Positions 9,130 through 21,237 of a stretch of DNA of 64,000 nt are shown here, one piece after another. The notes beneath the pieces were generated by a model. It searched no databases. It worked only from the letters and a program-made list of their open reading frames with translations, and was not told the DNA's origin. Source of the stretch: Serpula lacrymans var. lacrymans S7.9 (lineage: Eukaryota > Basidiomycota > Agaricomycetes > Boletales > Serpulaceae); contig NW_006763293.1 in NCBI RefSeq assembly GCF_000218685.1, positions 614,720 through 678,719 of the forward strand, read 5' to 3'. Each line of letters starts with the position of its first letter. The first letter of the stretch is position 1. A program made the translations under genes and the position numbers.

Positions 9130-12100
9130 ATGAAGGACCGGCTCCAACCTCCGCCTCGCCTTGGACCTCAAGACCCCGTTTTTACGGCAAACGAAGATTT
9201 TGTTCGTCATTTACCTTCCCCTCCTTACCGAACCGTCACCAGCACATCCCAGGTTGTCCTCGAGTCTTCTCCTCAGGACACTCCCGCATACCGTTCGCAG
9301 GTTAATCTCATGACTGATATCGAGAAGAGCCAAACACCTAATGGGGATTATAATGAAAAGCGGCGTTCTCGCCAATTAGACGCTGAAAATAACAAATCTT
9401 CGAACCAAAAACCAACTGTACACTACCCCGACGACATAAACGATGAACCAGCACCAAGTTACTTCAATAGTCCACCGAAACTCGAGTCACGAACGTCCTC
9501 TGTAGCTGGAACCGATGACGAGGAAGAAGATGGAGATGACTTTGACTGGAGTGGTGAAGAGGATTTGGTGGAGCAAGAAGCTAATTTTGAGAAACAAATG
9601 GGCGTGAAACTCAAGCCAAGGGGATGGGGTATCGCAAGGTCAGTCACTAACCTTTACCAGTGTTTCTGCTCCCTTCCGAATCTCGTTAGAACCCAAAAGG
9701 GCGCATATATGCTGATTGTCTGAATATATACCGTATCTGACTTCAACATCATAGGGTCCTCACTGTTCTTTTTTCATCGCTTATTGGATCCACCTTTCTT
9801 GCGGGTATCCTAGTGGCACCTGCCCTCCTCGTACATTTCTTCTGGTACAAGCCTCACCCAACTAATCACCGGCGGTATGTCAAAGACAACGTTGAAGCAT
9901 GGCTTTTCTGGGCGGCCGCCAACGTCGTCATCTCCTGGTACCTAGCTATGATCGTGGACATCATACCCGTTCTTACGCGTATCTTCATTTCAATCTCCTG
10001 GGGTCATGTGTCCGAAAGAATTAAATCACGCATGGAATTATATGACTCCATCAAGGATACCTTCAAACCATTACTATACGCTGCAAGTGCCTGGGCAAGC
10101 TGGATCATCTTGTTTGCGAATATATTCCACTTGTACGATACCAATCGTTCACTTAGCAGTCCAGCTGGGTACACTGACCGAGTGAGTGTGATGATGATGA
10201 TCTCGTGTACCTTGAAGTTCAAATGACATATAATCGCTGGTCAGGTCGCTGAAGCCATAGAATTCTTATTTTTCCTATCTCTAGTGATCTGTGCTCAAAG
10301 AATGTTGTCTCATGCCATAGGTTAGTTTGTTCAAATCATATATCAAATTTTCTCTGACCGCTCCTTTCGGCATATAGCCTTTGCTTTTCATCGTACCGCC
10401 TTCAAAGAGCGTATTGAAGAGGTGAAAAAAGCACTTCATGCTATCGAGAAGCTTCGCAACTACCGCCCTAAAGCAACGAGTCGCCACCACCACAGGTCGG
10501 GTGGCGGTCACAGTCAAATGTTTTCCTCTTTTGGTTTCCCTTCACCTTTCAGCGAAAAAGAACATTTCAATCTCTTAAATAGTCGATTACGTGCGGATAG
10601 TCCCGATGCATCTCGAGGTCGAGATGGGGATGATGATGGGGATGACGAGGGAACTAAGGGAAAGAAGGCAAAAGGAAAACATAAGAAGCCTACAACAAGG
10701 GTATATCATAACCTCAACGAGTCTACAGTTGGAACTCCAATGTCGGAACTACCCTCTGCCACTCGCACCCCTCCTGCGTTACACTCGCCAAAGGATAAAG
10801 ACTCACCACACAAGTATCCCCCAACGCCAGGTCGGAGAAGATCATTTGATCCACATGAAGAGTCTGAGGCAGCATTTATGCAGGCAGCGAGGGCGATAAA
10901 GACGGCGGTGTTGCACGATGCAAGAGGTATCAAGGGTGGGAACGATGAACTTGGTGGATTAACTTTTAGCGTAAATTCGGCACACGAAGCAAAGGTAAAG
11001 CTTTACGCTGTCGACGATTTATTGTGGTCTAAACTTATCTGTTTACCCAAGCGTTTAGCCAAGGCCATATACAAGACCTTCAAAGATCGTAGACGATCTT
11101 ATCTTATCACTTCTGATTTCAATCCTGCTTTTGCTTCACATGATGAAGCCAAGGAAGCGTTTCGCGTTTTTGACAAGGACGACAACGGTGATATTTCGCG
11201 TGCCGAAATCAAATCTACTCTGGTTAAGGTGTACAAAGAAAGAAGATTTCTTTCGCGCAGTATGCGTGACGTCGGCGTCGCGTTGAAGACGCTCAATACT
11301 ATACTACTATTATTTGCGTTTATCATCTTGTTCTTCATATCCTTGAGTGTTTTTGGTGTCAATGTTGACCAGTCATTAACAAGTGTCTACTCACTTGGAA
11401 TCGCCGCTAGCTTTATCTTCAAAAATTCGGCCAGCAATGTATTTGATGCTATCATGTTTTTATTTGTTACCCAGTACGTGTTTTCCGTTGTTATGCAGTT
11501 CTCACTTGTCTTCTAACCCTCTTCGACAGTCCCTTTGATACGGGCGATCGGATTCTCATTGACAGTGAGGCTTTCAAATTCACTCCCAGTGCTTGTTGCT
11601 TAGTGTAAACAGCCGACAATCTTGTTGTGAAGAAAATGGGTTTATTTGCGGTAAGGGTTGTTCAATGATTTGTTTGATCGTATTCTTATACAACTTTTGT
11701 CGATCAAGACCGTATTTACTAGATCGGATGGTACAGAGACGTATTATTTTAACAGCCTTTTATTCACAAAATTCATGTAAGTTGATATGTATCCTACCTG
11801 CATATTTACTGACAGAAATCGTTTTAGTACGAATATGCGAAGAAGTGACGTAAGTCTGGACTTTAGGCTTATGAACAGGTAGCAGAATCTTACCAGATTG
11901 ACACAGAAAATGACCGAAGCGTTGACAATGCAAATTGCTTGGCGCACATCCTTTGAAAAGCTGGATGCCCTCGAGAAGTATTTAAACGAGTGGCTAGCAA
12001 CGGAGGAAAATCGATGGTTCCAGCCAACCACCTCGATTACATTACAGAAGATCGATTTTCAAAGACATTTAGAAATCACGATCACTATCCCTCATAACTC

Positions 12101-12585
12101 GTACGTTTCTTTAAGGTGGAAGCGACAGCTAACTGATCATTTTTATTTGCTTTCCTCATTGTTTATAGGACATGGCAGTAAGCCCAAGAATCTCAACATC
12201 ATTGTAACTGTGCTAATTTCTTCCTACCTATAGGGACTGGGGATTACGAAATACTCGTAGGACTGCTTTCTATGCTGCTGTGCAACATTATTGTCGACGT
12301 CTGGACATTGTTGCATACGAGTCGCCTATTCCTATTGTCTACGCTGATAATGTTACGCAGAAGTACATGCCCCCAAGTCCAGGCGGGGTGGAACATGATG
12401 ATGGTGCCCCTGGAGATGCGTCCAGCAGCGAAGTGTATGCAGGAGGTGCGGCAAAGAAGAATATGCTAGGATTCATACCTCCAGAAGACAAGGGTGCATC
12501 TTTGACTCGTGCTCGTAAAAGCAGAAGTCGGAAAGTCGCGCTGCGGGGTGTTGGAGCTGATGGTGCTGACGGTGGTGCCTATTGA
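9130..12585 (+). CDS. MscS-like mechanosensitive channel with EF-hand
   Basis: Eleven exons: 9130-9638, 9755-10181, 10245-10320, 10378-11473, 11530-11564, 11613-11650, 11709-11776, 11828-11849, 11907-12100, 12169-12177 (9 bp) and 12234-12585. All phases agree. The N-terminal 170 residues are acidic and disordered. Several hydrophobic helices follow, then a long basic/Ser-rich loop. A canonical EF-hand loop, DKDDNGDISRAE, sits just before the last helices (LLLFAFIILFFISL). The pore-to-beta-domain junction HPFDTGDRILIDTDNLVVKK is the MscS signature. The domain order resembles fission yeast Msy1/Msy2, ER channels involved in Ca2+ and hypo-osmotic responses. Location and role are inferred from that similarity. 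The C-terminus is basic and Gly-rich. Confidence 0.93.
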
Positions 12586-12963
12586 TCGTATAGTATTCAT
12601 TTCACCTATGCAGAAACTGCACACATGTCGAAGTTGCTAGCATCATTTACAGTCCAGACTACTTATCACTGACATGGTGGGGACCTTTGGCATACTGTAC
12701 TACAACCACCATATCATGTCGTCGTGAATTATACTGGTCTTAGATTACTTACTGTGCGCTGACAGGCAATGAATTACCAGGAAGTGGAGTGCATTACTCC
12801 ATATACACATGTTGACAATAGAACCATAGTGGCTGTCAACTTGAATCGGCTCTTCGCTTCCCGTCGTTCTTGTCAAAAGTCTTTGCTGTTACCTGTTGTA
12901 AATCTATTACACTGATAACAGTCACAACGTTGTCTTCTGTTTTCTCCAGGTGCATCAATTGCA
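12586..12963. other. Intergenic region, no gene recognised
   Basis: This 378-bp gap between tandem genes presumably holds the MscS 3' UTR and the CBM48-gene promoter. No specific element was recognised. Confidence 0.5.
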
Positions 12964-14962
12964 ATGGACGACTTGCACGAGGTTAATTTTGAATGGTACG
13001 ATGGTCTAGGCTCAGAAGTGTCAAGTATTTGTGCTAATCTTTCTGGTCATAAAAGGCCTGGGATGGATGCAACGGACGTCATCGTCACGGGCACTTTTGA
13101 CCAGGTACGTACCGCTCCATCCAAAGTTGCGCCATTGCGAATATTAACCTGCTCCATACAACTTAAAAGTGGTCATCTTCAATTCATTTGACCAAAGATC
13201 CTTCCTCTTTTCAAGGAAAGGTTAGAATTCCCTGGGGAGAGAAAATCGTCTACAAATTCATAGTTGATGGTAATTGGGTCACACACAGCGACCATCCAAT
13301 CGAAGCAGACTCTTCCGGGAACCGCAACAACGTATACACCGCTCCTCAGAAACCGGAACCACCTACTCTTGAAGCACCGCCAGTCGTGTTACCACCGCAG
13401 GTTCTGGACCCCACTCAAGGAAAAGACTCCGCAGATATCAGTGAAGAGCCATCTGTCCCACAGGTTACGCACGAAGCAACCCTTGTCATGGTTGAGGAAA
13501 AGTTGCCCCAAGTTCCAGGTTCCACAGAGTCGGGTTCAAATGGCACCGTCATACCGCCAGAAGCATCGCCCCAGGCGTCTACAGACGCTGGCAACGTTGA
13601 ACCGGCGTCGTCAGTCAGATCGACTGGCAATGTGGCAGAACCAGTGACTTCGGTTACAACTGACAACGATGTAACTAAAGAAACGACATGTACTCTGCCA
13701 GGAAGTTACCCCTTTTTGGACGAGGAGCTCGAACAAGCTACGGAATCTGGGACTTATTCCGAAACAGCTGCACAAGTAGTTGGTACCATGCGAGGTGGGA
13801 CAAGTTCTGCTGTGCAGTATATTGCAGCAGGTTTGGGTCTAGGGGCAGCTTCTGAAAATAGTACTGGTGAAAGCGACGCGACGAAAGATAAGGTGATGTT
13901 CCCAGACACGAGTAAGCTCCATATATACTGAAATTGGCTGGCTCTTCTCTCTCCCAGGTTCCAGTTGAAGAACCCACCTCGTCTACCAAAGAAACTCCAT
14001 CATCCACATCAGAGCACGAGCCAGAATCCGCTCCCACAGTGCCGATGTCTATAGTTCCATTAGCTCAGCCTGTTGACAATGCAGAAACTACGGTAACTTC
14101 GGGGGAAGATGCTGAAAGCCTTTCTGAGACACCCAAGTCTGAGCTGTCAGCCCCGCTTGTCTCAGAGAACGGCGATGAACCATCTACGCATACTCCCGCG
14201 AAACTGCAAGACCCTGAGCCTTCAGTAGCGCCTGCAGTTCTTGCTGCAGCACCAATAACCTCAGAGGAACCACATATTCCTACACCTGTAGTTGCCGTCA
14301 CTCCTGAACCTGATGCCCCAGAGGCATCCAAAGATGAAAGTCTGGCTTCTACCACGGCTGGCGCGCCTGCCGAGGAAGGAGCACACGATGACAAGGCTCC
14401 TGCCCAGCAGGAGGAGGGCGAATCACCTCCCGTAGTTTCTTCCGAAGCACCTGCGAACTCCACCGCATTACCAGGTACCTCCGATGTGACTGCAGTTACC
14501 GAAGCTCAGCCTGTAGAGGCATTGGCTGAAACACCGGAGCACGGAGCACTTTCCCCGCAATCCTCTGCTCCTACCCCTGCTGTAGCAGAAGGCAGCGAAA
14601 AGTCTGCAGAAGGGGATAGCGGACCTCAAGAAGCCCAAGAGGTGGCGACGCCAGCCCAGGTCAATGGCGGTACGGAGACCCCCTCCATCCCACCCGATGT
14701 CCCCCCCAAGGACCATAAGCAGAATAATGTTTTGCCTGCCCAGCCAGCAGCAGAGGTGTCTACTCCGCCAGATGTCAAGACACATTCTAAGGAGCCTTCT
14801 TCCACCAAGGAAAAAGAAACGTTCCCAGTATCAGAGAGATCTGACACTACTTCTACGCCACCATCTTCTAAGACTGGCACCACCGCGTCGCGTAAGAAGA
14901 AAAAATCGATCTTTGGCAAGCTCAAAGATATTTTCACGGACAAGGACAAGGAACACAAATAA
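12964..14962 (+). CDS. CBM48 (AMPK-type glycogen-binding) protein with long disordered tail
   Basis: Three exons (12964-13104, 13170-13892, 13958-14962) encode 622 residues. The N-terminal 100 residues match an AMPK1/CBM48 carbohydrate-binding module: VIVTGTFDQWSSSIHLTKD, then IPWGEKIVYKFIVDGNWVTH and NRNNVYTAP. About 500 residues of Pro/Ala/Ser/Glu-rich disordered sequence follow. The protein ends in a basic patch, KKKKSIFGKLKDIF, which could be an amphipathic membrane- or partner-binding helix. There is no kinase or catalytic domain. It resembles the yeast Mdg1/Crp1 layout more than an AMPK beta subunit, because the C-terminal ASC domain is absent. A role at glycogen or in cell-wall signalling is inference. 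The first intron interrupts the CBM between GTFDQ and WSSS. Confidence 0.85.
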
Positions 14963-15318
14963 TTGTTAATACATGTCAAACTGGAACGATGGTGATGTCT
15001 TGGGTTATTCTTTATTTGCGGGGTTTTCTAGTTATCTATTTGTTGTACTGTAACTTGTCTAACCTGTCTTGTGATCGGAACGTCATTGACACGGTCTACT
15101 TCATTCTCCACTACAAAGAAGTTCTATCGATACCTATCGGTAGAATCGGTATGTAACGTGTAACAGCTTTGTTGTAATCATATCAAAGGATATTGTACAT
15201 ATTTGTTTCCATTTCTCGTACATGTTAAGTTGTGGAAGCATCGTGTACATGCTGATGTTGTACAAGATGTCTCTTACAAGGATTATCACGTCATTTTGTT
15301 CCGTCCTTACTTCTGTCT
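14963..15318. other. Convergent 3' region, no gene recognised
   Basis: This 356-bp region lies between the stop codons of the CBM48 gene and HBS1. A small imperfect inverted repeat (atacc ... ggtat) lies near 15131-15153. No coding signal was seen. Confidence 0.5.
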
Positions 15319-18300
15319 CTATGCAATGATATCAAGCACGATGCCTAAAATAAAATCAACGGAGTGCACAGCTGATCGCGGACTGACTTACCAGCACTGA
15401 TGGTTTCACCCCCTCGTCGAATGAGGATTCTTCCCATATCTTTGCTCGAAGAGAAACGCTCCAAGGGAATGGGGCGCGTGCTACTAGATGGACCTGATAA
15501 AGAACTGGGTCGTATAGTTATCTCGACTTCGGCAGATAAACCTCTGGTCAAGACTCTACAGCGGCACATGAATTCCAAGAAGAACCAATATGGCTGAAGT
15601 ACAAACCGAGGGTTTTTCTTCAAAACAGCACCAGATGTTCGGTCTAGAGATGTCACCAGCTTTGAGATGGTAGCTGGAACGTCTTGCGAGTGGTGAAATA
15701 GTTCGACCTAAAAAAACTAAATCTCAGAAGAAGACGGCACCAAGTTTGACAATGCGCACCGATGCTCCTGCAGTTATGGGAAGCTGGATGTCAAACACAA
15801 TGATACGTGCGGTAAAGACAGTGGCCAAAGGAACCAGATCGGTTGTTGAACACACGACATAGCCAATATTGACATGGATAGGGTCGATAGCAGTAAGGTA
15901 TAGCGTTGCATATGTACCGGCCGCAGCCCAAGGTACGCTTTCTTCTTCGACATCAATCACTGTGATATTTTCTGAGGGATATAGTGCGACATAGTGACAA
16001 GGAGAGCTCACATTTCACTACGGCAGACTCATCCCCGGGGAGAACACGTACACGTTCACCCACTTGTACGATACCACCGCAGATTCTGCCAGTGGCTCCA
16101 ATACCAGAGCCCTGGCCTTTGAAGACATTTGAAATAGGTAGTCGAAGAGGTGATGTGAGGTCGCGCAAAGGAGGTTCCAGCTTATCTGTAGACATGTCAG
16201 ATACAAGGTGATCACAGATGAAAATCGTTCATACCTAGTAAATCAACTAATGTGGGCCCTTTGTACCAGGCAGCCAGAGTCGCAGCGTCAGGGCCAGTAC
16301 GGTTAACTAGATTTACGCCCAACATGGCGCCGACTGGTACAAATTTGCTTTTGGAGGGGTGGAAACCAGATTGAGTTAGGAATGTTCTAAGTAGTTCACT
16401 GATCTCTTCATAACGACTTCGATCCCAATTGACCTACAAATGTTCCTGATAAACGCAAGAAATCAACTGGATGGATAAATAGTATACCTGATCCAACTTG
16501 TTCACAGCAACGATAACCTGAGCAACTCCAAGACTCCTTACAAGTAGCAAATGCTCGCGAGTTTGACCACCTCGGTCAAACCCAGCCTCAAACTCTCCTG
16601 TGGCAGCATCTACAACTAATAGGGCACAGTCAGCTTGCGAAGCCCCTGAAATCATGTTCGGGATAAAATCTTTGTGCCCAGGAGCATCGAGGATAGTGAT
16701 TTGCCGATGAGGAGTTACCAAAGACTGTAATGCAATATCCATAGTTATCCCTCTAAAAATATCTCGTTTAGCATGATTTCACTACGACCAAATATTCGTT
16801 ACCTTTCTCTCTCCTCGACTGTACCATCTAATTCCCAAGCCCAACTAAAGCTGCTTTTACCGGCTTTACTGCTTCCCCTCTCATTAGCTATTCTTGTTTT
16901 TTCGTCGACACGCCCGAGCTCATATAATAGACGACCCATTAGTGTCGACTTTCCTGCATCGACATGACCTATTTCCTGAAGCTCAACATGCGTTTCGACA
17001 AGACCAACCAATCGTCTCACCGATGACCACCAAGCTGACTGTTCTTTTGCCGTTGCCGTTCTGGGCCTCAACGGCTCTTCGTGCTTCTTCCAATACCTTT
17101 TCCCTGGCAAATGCAACCTTGGGTGCAGGTTCGTCCACTGGTCGAGAAATTTCTTCTTTTGGCTGAAGATTCAATGCGCTGATATCTAGCAATCTTTGAT
17201 CCAAACCTCCGCCATGTCGAATGGGAGTTGATGTTCCAGACCTCTTGGGTGATGCTATACCTGACTTTTTCCCACCTTTTCCTGGAGCTGGAGTATTAAC
17301 TGGAGACATTGCTCGAGATATAGGAGTCGAAGATCCTGAATTAACCGCTTTCTTCTGAGCGACCTTCTGTGCCTTCTCGCGTTCCCGAGCAGCTACAGTG
17401 GCAATAAAAATTACATTAGCACAGTCCGTATTGTCAAACAACACCTCGATCTACAAAATAATGAAATAAAATATAAAGAACAATATAACTCCTCTGGTAA
17501 AGGAAGATAAAAAGACAGAAAGGTCCTTCAACGCCGCTGGGCAAGGGTAGTGCCACGTCGAGCACTATATACAATATCGTCTGGACTTGGGGTGTCGAAA
17601 GCAAAACCCGTCCGCGTCCCAAGCTCCGGAGGAGTGGTCTTGGGGCGGTCTTTTTTGGGTCGACTAGGATCAGAGGTACGTCGGATCTGGGAGCGAGGAT
17701 CTCGCAGAACTTTGGTCTGCTTTGATTCTGAGCTCCTGTCCTTCAGAGTCCTATGGGTGTCTTTGTCTTCGGAGTACGTTAGAGAGTTATCGAGAAGTAA
17801 GGAAGCGAATGCCGAAGGAGACGCACGGGAGCGGGTGTACTTGGGTACGAACATGGGCGGTGTATACACGACACCAGAATCTTCCTCGGTAACAGAACTC
17901 TGCGAAGAAGGTTTTTCGTGCGCCTTCTTTATCTTCATTGCTAGTTTCGATTGCTTTTCAGGTTGCTGGAAATTAGAGAGTGGCACTACTACTGGTTGGT
18001 CACTAGATCTCGTTGTAGAACTGAGACTATAAAGCGACTGGTAAGAAGTCGTTATCGCCGTCGTAACAGTAGATCCATTAGCGATTGGTGTCAGATATTC
18101 TGTGTGTGAATTTGGAAGCTCTCTAGGAGGAGACTTCGGCGGACCTGACTTTGGCATCCGAGGTCCCTGGTGAGCATTGGCTTTGGCCTGAGCGAGCATT
18201 GCTAATTTCGATGGCTGGCGAACCTTATTCTGGTGGTCTGTTTTCGCCACAGGGAGCACAGGATCGACAGCGCGGGGAGGTGACTGAGGGTTGGTAGAAG

Positions 18301-20046
18301 GAGGCTTACTCGGTTTGACTGTCTTAGAGCTTGCCGAAGATGCAGTCGACAGGCTCTTGTGGTTATCTTTAGGAGTATCGCGATCCAAAGCCTCCAGTTC
18401 CAAAGCCGATTGAATTGCTCGACGCACAAGAGATGATGTGGAAGATGGAGAAGTCGAAGACGATTTTGAAGATGGTGTCACTTTAGGAGCCAATGAAAGC
18501 GTAGACTCGGGAGCTGGCCTCAGAGCAGGGTAAGTGATCACTGATGACGTCTCTGAATCAGATAATGTGGAATGCCTAGTTGCGGTACTGGCACGGGAGC
18601 TTGCCAACATGGAAAGCTTCGATTTCTTTGCTGTACCGCTGCTGGGAGGAGAGGCTGGAGGGTTGGCGAACTGATTAGACTTCTTTCCATGGACTTCTGA
18701 GATGGGTTGTGCTAGAGGCGAAAAGGTGACAGGCTTGCTCGGCATATATGATGGGAGCATCGGAGACATGGATCGCGACTCGGATGTGGCAACAGATGGT
18801 GCAGGGTCAAATTTGGAGAGTCTCTTCACTGCTGAAGGAGACGGCGAAGGCGGTATTTCATTTGGATCAAGTGGACGCTCTAACTCTTCACCGAAGTCTG
18901 TTGTTGATGAAGTAGCGTTGTATTGCCCTAAAATGACCAGTTGGATGCGTTTCACGACTAATCAGATAGGCGCCTCACCTACGAACTGACCATATGATGT
19001 ACTAGTCCCAGTGGAAGAAGGCGCTCGAGGATTATTTAAAGCCATCAACTGTTGCTTGTTGGGCCAGCGACTCGAAGCCTCCGTTCGTTCAGTACGCTCC
19101 GTTATGGTGCTTAGAGCACACGTATAGCTCCGGGCACTTTCGGTATAATCTTCTGGATACTCCTCAGGGTAGCCCTCAGGTTGGTAATCCTGATAATGAC
19201 CCTGTTGAGCCAAGACGATTAATGGAACCCGTGGTCGCCCATCTTCGTCGTATTCATACTCTCCTCGTAGTGGAATGAATTCGGGAGGCTGGTATTCGTC
19301 GTACTCGGTGACGTACTCGTTGCCTTGCTGGTCATATGGCAACGGAGGAAGCTCTTTACTCGCCCGTTGTGCTGCGGCGCGAAAACAATGAACATAATGA
19401 ACATTCGGTGGCTTCATGGGATGATATTAGACAGAGGAAAAGACAAGAGTGACATGCACCTTCCTGATCAATAGCTCATGCGTAACGATGTGGCCAAAGA
19501 CAACAAGCAACAAGTGTAACGTGGTAACAGTGCAAAAAACAAACAAGGGCACAAGCTTCAAAAGGCGATGAAGAAATATAGCTCACCTTTACGTTCTCTC
19601 GCCGCGATCCTCCGTTCCTGCTCTTCTGCATGATGGAAATGGAGAATTAGAATGGCCAGTGAGAAAAGAAGCCCTGTTCACGAACCAAGCAACCAATCGA
19701 TTGTTTTCTGAACATCAAAGTAAAGCTCCCATAGTGCACCCCTGATGGTCTCATCGTCCAATCCAGAAACATCTTCGGCTCCCATCACAGCCCTCACATG
19801 ATCCAGACCTTCAGCCATTTGAGCTAAGAAGGATCAACCTATATACATTGTATATCTGTACCACAAAGAACATACCTTGTTGCTCTACAGTCATCTCATC
19901 CTCCCCACCATCGGAAAGAGCGTCATCGTCTAATTCATCTAAGGTTTGCCGAAAACCCCGTCAACAATCAGCGATGGCACTTGAGATTGCAGAAGAAGCT
20001 GCTCACCGTTCAGATCTAAATTTCTTACAAGTCTGTGTCGTGACAT
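15319..20046 (-). CDS. HBS1: HBS1 translational GTPase (ribosome rescue), with long Ski7-like cassette exon
   Basis: Fifteen exons: 20007-20046, 19876-19938, 19686-19823, 19587-19625, 18979-19371, 17533-18927, 17021-17392, 16803-16968, 16488-16752, 16235-16433, 16012-16185, 15760-15959, 15607-15707, 15392-15555 and 15319-15344, giving 1,244 residues. The N-terminus ([13 protein letters not shown], then [14 protein letters not shown] and [20 protein letters not shown]) is the HBS1_N domain. The GTPase has GHVDAGKST (P-loop), DAPGHKD (G3) and NKLD (G4), followed by EF-Tu-type beta domains ending [20 protein letters not shown]. With Dom34/Pelota this factor splits stalled ribosomes. Exon 6 alone encodes 465 Ser-rich residues carrying [16 protein letters not shown] and repeated SKLAML-like motifs. 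It is unusually long and symmetric in phase (see findings). Confidence 0.95.
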
Positions 20047-20344
20047 TATACAAAGTAAACAAAGTACGGCTGTACAGTTGGCTGTACAGATGAATTATAC
20101 AAGAAATGAAGGAAAGAAAGTCGAAATCTGGTTGAAATCCACGATTACCGGTAGCCGCTCCAGACCCGAAGCACTGCCAACCTGCTCCAAGCACACGCAC
20201 ACAGTGCGCAGCAATGGTAAACATTCCGCCACCACCGCGGCTGCCAATGCAACTCGGCAAACTAACAAAAAATACTACCGTGTCTCAGTACTAGTTTTGC
20301 TCCTTCCACTACACTGAACTTGTCATTACTCTGTACTGGTAATC
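20047..20344. promoter_or_regulatory. Divergent promoter region of HBS1 and RIM1
   Basis: The start codons of HBS1 (minus) and the mitochondrial SSB gene (plus) are 298 bp apart, so both promoters must lie here. No TATA box or known site was identified. Confidence 0.5.
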
Positions 20345-21018
20345 ATGTTTGCTGCAGCTCGTTCTTCCTTGGCCCGCACTTCTTCTCGCGTACGGGCTAT
20401 CTTCACTTTGTCTTTTGCGAACGGTCGCGCTAATTTCCATGGGTTGCTAGGCTTTCTCAACAACGCCCTCGCGTTCATATGACCTGTCCAAACTCACACT
20501 CGTAGGCAGGTTGGGAAAGGATCCCGAGCTCCGAACAACGAAGACTGAAAAGGAATATGTCGCGTATGTTCAGCTGTAAGCAATATTAGACCCTCCAGTG
20601 ACAGGCTCCCTTTTAGATATACTGTTGCAACAACCAACTACCCGCCACCGCCCCCAAACCCCGATGGCAGTGAGTTTTCTTCTTGTTTTCAACCAGTGGA
20701 ATCTCCAATGCTAATCTTAGCACTCAGGCCGAGCGGAGAGTGCAACCACATGGCACCATATTATCTCATTCCACCCGGGCCAGAACCAATTCTTGCGTGG
20801 TTTGGCGAAAGGAACTCGAGTGTATGTGGAAGCCAACTTTGAGCTCCGGGATCCGGAGGTTGGCGCAGATCCGGCTTCACCTCAAGGTCAAAGGCAAATC
20901 TTTTTGAGACATGGTACGAACACCTTATTTGTCTAGTGATTGATCCTCTATATTTATTCGTGGTACAGAGAACATCAGAGTACTCCAAGCACCTAGTTCT
21001 CCTCGCGACAGCGAGTAA
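20345..21018 (+). CDS. RIM1: Mitochondrial single-stranded DNA-binding protein
   Basis: Five exons (20345-20389, 20451-20563, 20617-20669, 20728-20913, 20969-21018) give 148 residues. The N-terminus MFAAARSSLARTSSRAFSTT is basic and Ser/Thr-rich with no acids, typical of a mitochondrial presequence. The OB-fold core reads KLTLVGRLGKDPELR, YTVATTNY, TTWHHIISFHPG and LAKGTRVYVEANFELRD, the pattern of bacterial-type SSB. It would coat single-stranded mtDNA during replication. The family is usually about 120-150 residues in fungi, so the length fits. The acidic C-terminal tip of bacterial SSB is absent, as in yeast Rim1. Confidence 0.92.
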
Positions 21019-21237
21019 ATAAAGCATGTATCGTCTTATTGTGCCTTTGATACTCCTCCGTCATTGCCCTTACACCACTCCGTTGTTTCTGGATCTTTCG
21101 CGGCATATGTTATATATACATATTAATTCGACCTTTATCATTCTTGATGCTCAAAAGGTGACTCGGTTCGCGCCTGAAAGAGACTTGCAGAAGGCTCTGT
21201 AACCCATTCCTTTCACAAAGACACTTTATCAGAACCG

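Noticed and set aside
17550..18032. Plus-strand open frame of about 160 codons opposite HBS1
   Set aside because: It lies fully inside the antisense of the long HBS1 exon 6, has no family resemblance and is explained by codon composition.
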